Below are positions 9,397-17,162 of a stretch of DNA of 64,000 nt, piece by piece. The DNA lies in the NCBI GenBank assembly GCA_035549015.1, contig DASZRW010000069.1, positions 9,281 to 73,280 of the forward strand, in the 5' to 3' direction. This DNA comes from JAFDZV01 sp035549015. Lineage in GTDB: Bacteria; Bacteroidota; Ignavibacteria; OLB7. The stretch's first letter is position 1; each line of letters begins with the position of its first letter. A model generated the notes under the pieces. The model was not told where the DNA came from, searched no databases, and was given only the letters and a program-made list of their open reading frames with translations. The translations under genes were made by a program, and so were the position numbers.

Positions 9397-10061
9397 GCTT
9401 CCTCCAGTTCCTGCACGAGTACGACACGAGCCTGCTGATCGCGCTGGCGGAGCATGTACGGATGATCGCGATCGCGCTGGCGATCGCCACGCTGGCCGGC
9501 GTTCCGCTCGGCGTCTGGGGCGCACGCAACCGGCGCGCCGGCGGCATCGTGCTGGCGTTCGCGAATGTGATCCAGACGATACCGAGCATCGCACTGTTCG
9601 GACTGATGATCCCGGTACTCGCGCTGGTGAATCGCGGCATCGGCACATTTCCCGCCATCATCGCACTGGTGCTCTACGCGCTGCTGCCGATCATCCGCAA
9701 CACCATGGTGTCGCTGCTCGCCATTCCGCACGCGACGCTGGACGCCGCCCGCGGCCTGGGGATGACCGAGGGGGAGATCTTCCGGCATGTGATGCTGCCG
9801 CTCGCGCTGCCGGGCATCGTTTCGGGAATCAGGATCGCGGCCACGATGAGCGTGGGCGTTGCTGCGGTGGCGGCCTTCATCGGCGCGGGAGGCATGGGGC
9901 ATTTCATCCTGCGCGGGATCCAGACAACGTGGCCGATGATGACGATCGCCGGCGCCGTTGGGAACGCGCTGCTGGCGCTCATCGTTGAACTGCTGCTGGA
10001 GTGGGTGGAGCGTGCGCTCACGCCGCGCGGCGTTCGCATCGGAGCGGAGCGATCGGCATGA
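9393..10061 (+). CDS. opuCB: Quaternary-amine ABC importer, permease subunit 1
   Basis: This 222-residue inner-membrane protein has the six or so hydrophobic helices and the permease loop of the OpuCB/ProW-type family (TLDAARGLGMTEGEIFRHVMLPLALPG, containing the EAA-like coupling helix). The segment ANVIQTIPSIALFGLMIP is the characteristic second helix of this family. It starts inside the ATPase gene (ATGA overlap) and its own TGA overlaps the next ATG, so all three are co-translated. The solute is inferred from the subfamily as a betaine, choline or carnitine-like compound. Confidence 0.87.
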
Positions 10062-10693
10062 ACACCTTCCTCGCCTATATCGCCGACAACCTGGGTGCGA
10101 TCGGCATCGCACTCGCCCAGCATATCGGCATCGTGGCAGCGGCGCTCGCCCTGGCGGTTCCCGTCGGGATCGCGGCCGGCATCGCCCTTGCCCACGCGCG
10201 CAGCCGCGCCGCACGAACGGCGGTCTTCTACCTGCTCGGGCTGGGACAGACCATCCCCTCCCTCGCCCTGCTCGCGCTTGCGGTGGGCCTGCTGGGCGTG
10301 GGGCTGCTTCCGGCCATCGTTGCGCTGCTTCTGTACGCCATCCTCCCGATTGCACGCAACGCCTGCACCGGCGTTCAGTCCGTCCCGGAGGCGACCCGCG
10401 ATGCGGCGCGCGGGCTGGGAATGACGAACATGCAGATCATCCGCCGCGTGGAGCTTCCGCTCGCGCGGCCGTTCATCATCGCCGGCCTTCGCACCGCCAC
10501 CGTGGTCACCATCTCCTCCTGCGCGCTCGCCTCGCTGATCGGAGCCGGTGGCCTCGGGGACTTCATCTTCAGCGGCATCAGTCTCTTCAAGCCGGAGGCG
10601 ATGCTCGCCGGCGCAATTCCAACCGCCATGCTCGCTCTCGCCGCCGACTGGTTTCTCGGGCGCTGGGCGGCGCGCGGCCATGCAGTGCGGTAG
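10058..10693 (+). CDS. opuCD: Quaternary-amine ABC importer, permease subunit 2
   Basis: This 211-residue inner-membrane permease is paralogous to the preceding gene. It has the same QTIPSLALLALAVGLLGVG helix and the coupling motif TRDAARGLGMTNMQIIRRVELPLARP. Two related permeases per operon is the normal OpuC arrangement, forming a heterodimeric channel. The start at 10058 overlaps the previous stop by four bases. An upstream in-frame extension exists but lies inside the previous gene and lacks membrane character. Confidence 0.87.
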   Translation: MNTFLAYIADNLGAIGIALAQHIGIVAAALALAVPVGIAAGIALAHARSRAARTAVFYLLGLGQTIPSLALLALAVGLLGVGLLPAIVALLLYAILPIARNACTGVQSVPEATRDAARGLGMTNMQIIRRVELPLARPFIIAGLRTATVVTISSCALASLIGAGGLGDFIFSGISLFKPEAMLAGAIPTAMLALAADWFLGRWAARGHAVR

Positions 10694-10765
10694 GCGATCC
10701 GGAACGGCCAGCAGCCGGTTGCCGCATCGGCCATCCATGATACTCGAACCAGCATCTTCAGGACA

Positions 10766-11677
10766 GTGAACGCATCGCAGCATATCCTTCGCCTGCTCGT
10801 GGCGCTCCTTCCGCTCGCGGGACTCTCCTGCTCGCGGGGAGACACGATCGTGGTGGGGGCGAAGGCGTTCACCGAGGGCTACATCCTTGGGCACATGGCG
10901 GTGCTGGTTCTCCGGCATGACGGGTTCGATGTGGAGGAGCAGTTCGGCCTTGCCACAACGGCGATGCGGAGTGCGCTGGAGACGGGCCAGATCGATCTCT
11001 ACTACGAGTATACCGGCACGGCCTATACGGTCTATGCGAAGGGAACGAACCAGTCCGTGATGACGGACTCCGCGCGGGTGCTGGATGCGGTTCGCCGCTT
11101 CGACAGCACGCAGCACGGCCTGATCTGGCTTGCGCCCATTCCGTTCAACGACACGTACGCGTTGCTGATGCGGAAGGACGCCTCGGCGCGGGAGCATCTC
11201 GCCACGCTGACGGATCTGGCATCGGCGATCAATGCGGGGCGGGATCTGACGGTGGGGGTGGATGCGGAGTTCTACGAACGCCCCGATGGGTGGAAGGCTC
11301 TGGTGGCACGCTATGGATTTCCGGAACGGAATGTGGTGAAGCTCGATGCGGGATTGATTTACGATGCGCTGGCCGCAGGCAGGATCGACATCGGCATGGG
11401 ATACTCCACCGACGGCCAGATAGCGGCGCTGAACCTGATCGCGCTGGAGGACGATCGCCGGTTCTTTCCCGCGTACAACCCCGCCGCCGTTGTGCGGGCG
11501 GAACTGCTGGCGCGGCAGCCGGGCGTGCGCGCCTCGCTGGAGCGGCTCAATCGTATCGTCACCCCGGAGGCGATCCGGGCCCTCAATGCGGAGGTGGCCA
11601 TGCAGCATCACGATCCGCGCAAGGTGGCGGAGCGCTGGCTGCGCGAGAAGGGAATGCTTGGCCCCGTGTCACGGTAG
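10766..11677 (+). CDS. opuCC: Quaternary-amine ABC importer, substrate-binding protein
   Basis: This 303-residue extracytoplasmic binding protein completes the transporter. It starts at a GTG (10766), followed by a signal sequence and a cysteine (LLPLAGLSCSRGD) that may be lipidated, although the lipobox is not perfect. IVVGAKAFTEGYILGHM, the glycine-betaine-binding OpuAC-domain opening, follows at once, then ETGQIDLYYEYTGTAYT, which is diagnostic of the choline/betaine-binding OpuC class. The end reads ALNAEVAMQHHDPRKVAERWLREKG. It lies 72 bp after the second permease on the same strand and converges on glgA. Confidence 0.9.
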   Translation: MNASQHILRLLVALLPLAGLSCSRGDTIVVGAKAFTEGYILGHMAVLVLRHDGFDVEEQFGLATTAMRSALETGQIDLYYEYTGTAYTVYAKGTNQSVMTDSARVLDAVRRFDSTQHGLIWLAPIPFNDTYALLMRKDASAREHLATLTDLASAINAGRDLTVGVDAEFYERPDGWKALVARYGFPERNVVKLDAGLIYDALAAGRIDIGMGYSTDGQIAALNLIALEDDRRFFPAYNPAAVVRAELLARQPGVRASLERLNRIVTPEAIRALNAEVAMQHHDPRKVAERWLREKGMLGPVSR

Positions 11678-11694
11678 GCGCATCCCCCTCCCCT

Positions 11695-13152
11695 CTACCC
11701 TGCGAGTTGTTGGTACAGCGCCAGGTAGTGCAACACCTGCACCTCCCACGAATAGTTTTTCGCCATCCCGTTCAGCATCAACCGCTCCCACGCAGCCTTG
11801 TTGTGCCACAGCTCCGTTGCGGACCCCATGGCCCAGAGCAGGCCATCGGGTGTGAAGTGTTCGAAGACGAAGCCGGTTCCCTCGCCGGTTGCCGGATCGA
11901 ACTGCTGCACCGTATCGGCCAGCCCGCCCGTTCTGCGGACAACCGGCACCGTGCCGTAGCGCAGGCTGTAGATCTGATTCAGGCCGCACGGCTCGAAGCG
12001 CGACGGCATCAGGAAGATGTCGCTCCCGGCCTCGACCAGATGCGCCAGCTCATTCTGAAAACCCCGGTAGAAACAGACGCGGCCGTGGAAGTCGTGCTGC
12101 AGGCCGGTGAAGAAGTCCTCGTACCGCGGCTCGCCGCTCCCGAGCACGGCAAGGCGAACGTTGGTTGCTGCGAGGAAGGGACGCAGGATGTCGAAGAACA
12201 GATCGAACCCCTTCTGCCCGGTCAGGCGGGAGACGATGCCGAGCAGGGGCGCATCGGGATCGTAGGTGAGATTGATCCTGCCAAGGAGATACTTCTTGTT
12301 CTCCTCCTTCCAACTCAGCTCCTCCGCCGAATAGGGATACGGTATCCACGCGTCGCCCTCCGGGCTCCACTCGTTGTAGTCCACGCCGTTGACGATGCCA
12401 TGCAGCGCATTGCCGCGCCAGCGAAGGAAGTCCTCGAGCCCCGCCCCGAACTCCGGCGTCTGGATCTCGCGCGCATACGTCACACTCACCGTGGTCAGCA
12501 GATCGGCATAGAAGATGCCGGTCTTCATGAAGTTCACGATGCCGTCGCGCATATCCTCCACGCTGAACATCTCCCGATACTCCCCCAGGCCCAGATGCTC
12601 GATGGCGGTGGAGGAGAACACTCCCTGATAGGCGATGTTGTGGATCGTCAGCACCGTACGGCTCCGCTCGAACAGTCCGTCCCACTTGTAGACCGTCTTC
12701 AGATACAGAGGCACCAGCGCGGTCTGCCAGTCGTTGCAGTGAAACACATCCGGACTCCATCCCATGTGCTGGCAGCATTCGATGGCAGCCCTCGAGAGAA
12801 GAGCGAAGCGAAGGTACTCGTCCTCGTGATCGGTATACACCGTTCCCCGGTGATAGAGACGGGGGGAGTCCACCAGATAGAGATCGACATCCGAATCGTG
12901 AAGCTTCGTTGTCACCACATCGAACGTGACGGCGTCCCCGCCGAAGTTGATGGTGAGATTCCGAAGGAAGTCCACGCGATGGAAGCGGCCGTTCGATACG
13001 TCGATGGTGGAATAGAGCGGCATGAAGACGCGGACGTCGTTCCCGGCCTCCCCGACATATCTGGGAAGCGCGCCGGAAACATCGGCGAGACCGCCGGTCT
13101 TGGCGTACGGTGCAACCTCGGAGGAGATGAAGCAGATGCGGCGTCCGGACAT
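11695..13152 (-). CDS. glgA: Glycogen (starch) synthase, GT5 family
   Basis: This glycosyltransferase of about 485 residues elongates alpha-1,4-glucan from ADP-glucose. The N-terminal ICFISSEVAPYAKTGGLADV holds the K-T-G-G-L nucleotide-sugar motif. The Rossmann-like C-terminal domain carries GIVSRLTGQKGFDL and the retaining-GT E-x7-E region SRFEPCGLNQIYSLRYGTVPVVRRTGGLADT. The length matches family members. The start at 13152 places the first strand two residues later than in typical homologs; an alternative ATG at 13158 adds only Met-Pro. No other glycogen genes are adjacent, so it is probably an isolated locus here. Confidence 0.93.
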   Translation of the reverse strand: MSGRRICFISSEVAPYAKTGGLADVSGALPRYVGEAGNDVRVFMPLYSTIDVSNGRFHRVDFLRNLTINFGGDAVTFDVVTTKLHDSDVDLYLVDSPRLYHRGTVYTDHEDEYLRFALLSRAAIECCQHMGWSPDVFHCNDWQTALVPLYLKTVYKWDGLFERSRTVLTIHNIAYQGVFSSTAIEHLGLGEYREMFSVEDMRDGIVNFMKTGIFYADLLTTVSVTYAREIQTPEFGAGLEDFLRWRGNALHGIVNGVDYNEWSPEGDAWIPYPYSAEELSWKEENKKYLLGRINLTYDPDAPLLGIVSRLTGQKGFDLFFDILRPFLAATNVRLAVLGSGEPRYEDFFTGLQHDFHGRVCFYRGFQNELAHLVEAGSDIFLMPSRFEPCGLNQIYSLRYGTVPVVRRTGGLADTVQQFDPATGEGTGFVFEHFTPDGLLWAMGSATELWHNKAAWERLMLNGMAKNYSWEVQVLHYLALYQQLAG

Positions 13153-13888
13153 CGGCATGAATGTCTGTGTGAGGAAGGAACTCGGTGCGGCGCGCACCGA
13201 ACAACCATGGAGCGCCGCCCGGGTGAACGGCTGGCACGCCCCGGAGCCAATGATAAGAGTTTCCGGCAGAACGCCTGTTCACTTCACGGTGATGCAGCGG
13301 AGTTCGATCGCGGGTGATGCAGGGGGTGGCGTAAACAGCACGCGCCCCGGTCTCTCGGGGCGCGTGAACGTTTCACTTCGTGCGTGGCGAGTATGGTTCT
13401 CTTCGGGTTCCCATCAACGGCTGCAGCCAAGAACAGCCGCCTCTCTCTCTTCCTCTCACTTCAGTGGATGCCGCAACATCCGTGCATTGGTATCCCGTTC
13501 TCGTCTCTCGTTCATCTGCTGCGGACCATTCACTGAACGTCGTATCAACCTCTCCGATTCTCTCTCTACTCCTTCACATCGATACGGTGATGTCTCTCAT
13601 CCGTATATCCATCTATTTCGTTCACTCTGCATGTGCATTCCGTTCAACCGCCGGTGCCTCGAGCGTGCACTCACGATGCACCGGTTTCGTTTCATCGAAT
13701 CACTCTGCTGTCAATTCCCGTTCATCGTGTCCCGGGTTGGCATACCGACTCAGGGGGGGCGGCCGGTATCACCCGTTGTCATCATCGGTTCATCGGATTA
13801 TCATCCGTTCATCTCGTCGTCAGTCCCTGCGGCGATTGCCTCGCGCTCTCCGCCGGCATTGCTTTCAACCGCGCACGCCCACCAATGG
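13153..13888 (-). ncRNA. Purine-rich untranslated region after the 24-residue micro-ORF (candidate long 3' UTR or RNA)
   Basis: Read on the minus strand, roughly 13885 down to 13366 is strikingly rich in GATGAACG-, GAACGAAA- and GAGAGAC-like purine runs. It carries no long minus-strand ORF and ends at a strong hairpin (13340-13365). It follows the micro-ORF at 13889-13963 with no gap, so the simplest reading is a transcript of about 620 nt made of a micro-ORF and a long 3' region. Plus-strand frames here encode low-complexity Ser/Arg/His sequence without domain features. The part from 13153 to 13339 is the glgA upstream region. Confidence 0.35.
13340..13365 (-). terminator. Terminator hairpin upstream of glgA
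   Basis: ACGCGCCCCG and CGGGGCGCGT form a perfect 10-bp stem with a 6-nt loop. On the minus strand it is followed by GCTGTTTACG. It would end the transcript of the micro-ORF at 13889-13963. Confidence 0.65.
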
Positions 13889-13963
13889 TTAGTACGTAAT
13901 GATCGCGATGCAAAGCCACGCGAGTACGGCCGAGATCACACATGTGACAAATGACCTGTTCAT
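13889..13963 (-). CDS. 24-residue predicted membrane micropeptide
   Basis: A 25-codon ORF on the minus strand encodes MNRSFVTC followed by a hydrophobic helix (VISAVLAWLCIAIIT) and ends in Tyr. It is preceded by AAGGAGG (13969-13975) five bases from the ATG, a textbook Shine-Dalgarno site and stronger than those of most large genes around it. Single-helix peptides of this size include small subunits of membrane complexes and type I toxins; nothing identifies which, if either, this is. A long purine-rich untranslated region and a terminator follow. The strong ribosome site and uninterrupted hydrophobic segment make chance unlikely but not excluded. Confidence 0.55.
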   Translation of the reverse strand: MNRSFVTCVISAVLAWLCIAIITY

Positions 13964-13968
13964 AATAG

Positions 13969-13975
13969 CCTCCTT
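13969..13975 (-). promoter_or_regulatory. Strong Shine-Dalgarno site of the micropeptide gene
   Basis: AAGGAGG on the minus strand, five bases upstream of the ATG at 13963. It decides the start of the 24-residue ORF. Confidence 0.7.
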
Positions 13976-14776
13976 AACTTCACCATCGGTTTACGTTGCC
14001 TTCGCTTCAATCCCCTTCACGCTCGTCATGCATCTATTGACAACCTCATGCTTTCCCGTGTGACCCCTCCTCACCGCCTGCCTCACTGCGCTTGTCTAAT
14101 TAACAAAGCTGCTGCGCTTTTGTTACACCGGGGATGGCTTTCTACCCTCCGCCTCGGCACTCCATCCCCGCCGCCGGCTGGGCCGCTCCCCTGGAACCCG
14201 CCTCAATGAAGGGGTTCACGTCAGCATGAGAAATCCGTTCATCGTTTCGCATCTGCCGGACGTTATGACACCACAACGACGACAAACGCTTAACCGGTCA
14301 ACCTCGCCTCGTGCATTCCGCTCGCTTCTCATCACCTTCGGTCTCTGTCCGCTTAGTGCATGCATCGCGCCATCGGTTCCCGCATCGTTCACCGTGATGC
14401 TTCGTCACGCACACAACATTCCGTTCGCCGCAACATCGCACTCGTACCTGCGCGAACGCACCGAACGTATCCTGCGCGAGGGTGGTCGGTACGATGCCGG
14501 GTTCAAAGAGTACATGCCCGGGTTCAAAGAACTGTTTTGCTATATGACCGTTCGAGATGCCTCGAGGTCACGGCCTGCGTTCCCATCGGACGAATAAATT
14601 CTTCTGTGCAACAGATACGGAGTTGCGGGCGTTCCGGATGCCGGACGTATCCGCCTTCGTTGCAACCGATGGTAATGCGGCGAAGGGGAACAATTATTTC
14701 CTTGGTTGTTCAGGCGCGGCTTCGTTTATTCGCAGCCTGAGATTTTGAAATCGAATCCCATAAGGAGACAGCACAC
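13976..14776. other. Gene-poor structured island between the two micro-ORFs
   Basis: No convincing protein gene is present. The stretch contains a 9-bp perfect stem (14129-14137 with 14162-14170, GGGGATGG core), an imperfect AACAAAGC/GCTTTTGTT stem just before it, and a GAACCC/GGGTTC pair near 14195-14217. An open frame at 14226-14597 (123 codons, plus strand) begins MRNPFIVSHL and contains an imperfect internal repeat (GFKEYMPGFKEL, from a roughly 20-bp tandem duplication near 14499-14538). It matches no family I know and is not called as a gene. Confidence 0.4.
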
Positions 14777-14839
14777 ATGACCCAGTACACACTCACCCAG
14801 CCGATCGCTCTCCCGTTTGCGACCCGCTTCGCGGAGTGA
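14777..14839 (+). CDS. 20-residue micropeptide with strong ribosome site
   Basis: A 21-codon ORF encodes M-TQYTLTQPIALPFATRFAE. AAGGAG at 14762-14767 lies nine bases upstream of the ATG. The peptide is not hydrophobic enough to span a membrane. It could be a leader peptide, a small precursor peptide or a regulatory decoy. A structured 115-nt tail and a strong terminator (14954-14984) close the unit, and a heterodimeric ABC exporter starts 400 bp downstream on the same strand. No peptide-modification enzyme was found nearby, so a RiPP role is only a guess. Confidence 0.45.
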   Translation: MTQYTLTQPIALPFATRFAE

Positions 14840-15239
14840 CTGCGCGCTGTTGTTTGCTGTTTCGTTAACACTGTAAACACTCGGCCGCAGGGAGCTCCAG
14901 CAACCCGCGGCCTTGGTATTGTAGCCCGACATATCGGGCATACATGAATTCAAGAAGCCGTGGGTGCGCAACGCCCACGGCTTCTGTGTTTCAGCCCCCC
15001 AGCAAGGGCGCCCGCCGAACGGACGGGCAATGATAACCAGCACAGCCTCCCTGAAAACGGGCGTGGACGATCGGCCTCGACAGGCGATTCCGACCGGTAC
15101 CGCATCGTGCCTGCTCCCAGCAGGCCCTTCGGTATCCGGCATCGGGAACAACCGGGCCGCCGCATGATGTCATGACCACACATGAACGTGCGCCGTGTAT
15201 CCGCATTCGCGGAACACCGGCGCAGAATGGATTCATCGC
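14840..15239 (+). other. Structured tail, terminator and exporter upstream region
   Basis: Hairpins are visible at about 14883-14912 (GGCCGC / GCGGCC with flanking G and C runs) and 14924-14939 (GCCCGA/TCGGGC), then the terminator at 14954-14984. The remaining 255 bp should contain the promoter of the ABC exporter; no gene is apparent. Confidence 0.5.
14954..14984 (+). terminator. Terminator after the 20-residue micro-ORF
   Basis: GAAGCCGTGGG and CCCACGGCTTC form a perfect 11-bp stem with a 9-nt loop, followed by TGTGTTTC. Confidence 0.75.
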
Positions 15240-16982
15240 ATGAACATGCAACTGAAACGATACGGAGCTCTTCTCTTCAGATACCTGCGCCCGCAGTGGC
15301 GCCGGGCGCTGGTGCTGGCGCTTCTCGTGGTAGCCAATATCGCGCTGCAGCTCTTCAGCCCGCAGCTCCTCCGCACCTTCATCGATTCCGCCCTCGCCGG
15401 GGGCGTTACCTCCGGGTTGATCGGGCTTGCCCTCACCTTCCTCGCGGTTGGCTTCAGCCAGCAGATCTTCTCCGTGCTCGCCACCTACATCGGCACCGAC
15501 GTGGGCTGGACCGCAACGAACAAGCTTCGTGTGGATCTGGCGGAGCATTGCCTTGCACTGGACATGGGCTTCCACAACGAGCGCACGCCTGGTGAGTTGA
15601 TCGAGCGGATCGATGGCGACATCACCGCACTCTCCAACTTCTTCTCGCAGTTCGTGATCAAGATCGCCGGCAGCGTGCTGATGATCGGCGGGATACTGGT
15701 AGTGCTGACCATCGAGAACCGTCTGCTTGGCCTGGTGCTCGCCGGCTACGCCATACTCTCGCTCTTCGCGCTCAACGCCAGCCGCGAGATCGCCGTGAAG
15801 GCAACCGCGGAGGAGCGGGAGTCCACCGCGGCGCTCTTCGGGTTCGTCGAGGAGCGTCTGGCCGGCATCGACGACATTCGTGCGAACGGCGGCGGCGCGT
15901 TCACACTGCGGAGGTTCTACGAGCTCTCGCAGCACCTGCTTACCGCCGGACGCCGTGCCTGGATCAGGCACTCGTTGATGTGGGTGATCGTGGTGGGGCT
16001 CTTCACCGTGGGCGATCTCCTCTCGCTCGGCTTCGGCATCTACCTCTTCGGCCAGCACCTGATCACGATCGGAACGGTGTATCTCTTCTTCCAGTACACG
16101 CAGATCATGGCGGACTTCGTGGACGAGCTCACACACCAGCTGCAGGACATGCAGAAGGCGGGAGCAAGCATCGGGCGCGTGCAGGAGCTGTTGAGCACGA
16201 CCAACCGGATGGTGGACGGCGAGGGGACGGCGATCCCCGACGGGCCGCTGGGCGTGGAGTTCGAGCAGCTGACGTTCGCGTACGGAGACGCAACGATTCT
16301 GAAGAACCTCTCCTTCTCCCTCCGTCCCGGCACCGTGCTGGGGCTGCTGGGACGCACGGGAAGCGGCAAGACCACGCTCACGCGGATGCTCTTCCGGCTG
16401 TACGATCCCGTATCCGGCTCCATCCGGATCTCCGGTGTGGACCTGCGCGAGACCCGCCTGGAGCACGTGCGGCAGCGCATCGCGATGGTGACGCAGGAGG
16501 TACAGTTGTTCCACGCATCCGTGCGCGACAACCTCACCTTCTTCAACCGCGATGTCACGGACCAGCGCATCCTGGCGGTGATCGAGGAGCTGGGTCTCGA
16601 CGAGTGGTTCCGCGCGCTTCCGAACGGGCTGGACACGATGCTGGGTGCCGGAGGAAGCGGGATCTCCGCGGGCGAGGCGCAGTTGCTCGCGTTCGTGCGG
16701 GTGTTCCTCCGCAATCCCGGCCTCGTGATTCTGGACGAGCCCTCCTCCCGGATGGATCTCGCAACGGAACGGTTGCTGGAGCGGGCAATGCACCGGCTGC
16801 TGAAGGGACGAACGGCGATCATCATCGCGCACCGGCTTTCGACGGTGCGGCGTGCGGACGAGATCATGATCCTGGATCATGGAACGATTCAGGAACACGG
16901 CAACCGCGCAGGCCTTGCCGACGATCCATCCTCCCGCTTCTCGGCGCTCCTCCAGACCGGAATGGAACATATGGCTGCCTAG
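15240..16982 (+). CDS. ABC exporter half-transporter (heterodimer subunit with consensus Walker B)
   Basis: This 580-residue type IV ABC exporter has an N-terminal six-helix domain and a C-terminal ATPase domain. The nucleotide-binding domain shows Walker A (GRTGSGKTT), Walker B with catalytic Glu (LVILDEPSS) and the switch His (IIIAHRLST). The ABC signature is degenerate (ISAGEAQ for LSGGQ) and the D-loop reads SSRMD in place of SALD. These deviations fit one half of a heterodimer whose signature is supplied by the partner gene at 17163. The substrate is unknown; peptides, lipids and drugs are all possible. The start at 15240 was preferred to a GTG at 15195 because it precedes the first basic/hydrophobic segment. 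Confidence 0.88.
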   Translation: MNMQLKRYGALLFRYLRPQWRRALVLALLVVANIALQLFSPQLLRTFIDSALAGGVTSGLIGLALTFLAVGFSQQIFSVLATYIGTDVGWTATNKLRVDLAEHCLALDMGFHNERTPGELIERIDGDITALSNFFSQFVIKIAGSVLMIGGILVVLTIENRLLGLVLAGYAILSLFALNASREIAVKATAEERESTAALFGFVEERLAGIDDIRANGGGAFTLRRFYELSQHLLTAGRRAWIRHSLMWVIVVGLFTVGDLLSLGFGIYLFGQHLITIGTVYLFFQYTQIMADFVDELTHQLQDMQKAGASIGRVQELLSTTNRMVDGEGTAIPDGPLGVEFEQLTFAYGDATILKNLSFSLRPGTVLGLLGRTGSGKTTLTRMLFRLYDPVSGSIRISGVDLRETRLEHVRQRIAMVTQEVQLFHASVRDNLTFFNRDVTDQRILAVIEELGLDEWFRALPNGLDTMLGAGGSGISAGEAQLLAFVRVFLRNPGLVILDEPSSRMDLATERLLERAMHRLLKGRTAIIIAHRLSTVRRADEIMILDHGTIQEHGNRAGLADDPSSRFSALLQTGMEHMAA

Positions 16983-17162
16983 CGGCCCGGACGCGCGCCG
17001 TTCCGGTGGGAGGACCCGCAACCGGACTCTCTCACCGGGACAGCGCCGCGACAGTAAACGATGTGGCATGCAGCGCGCGGCCGGCCGCCGCTGCAGGGCC
17101 GGCGCATGCTCGCCGGCGGCGTTCGACGAAAACATGTGGGATGAACCGCTGAAGAACGAACC

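Noticed and set aside
14226..14597. 123-codon plus-strand ORF MRNPFIVSHL...
   Set aside because: Possible weak ribosome site but composition and an internal duplication argue against a normal gene; kept as part of the non-coding island.
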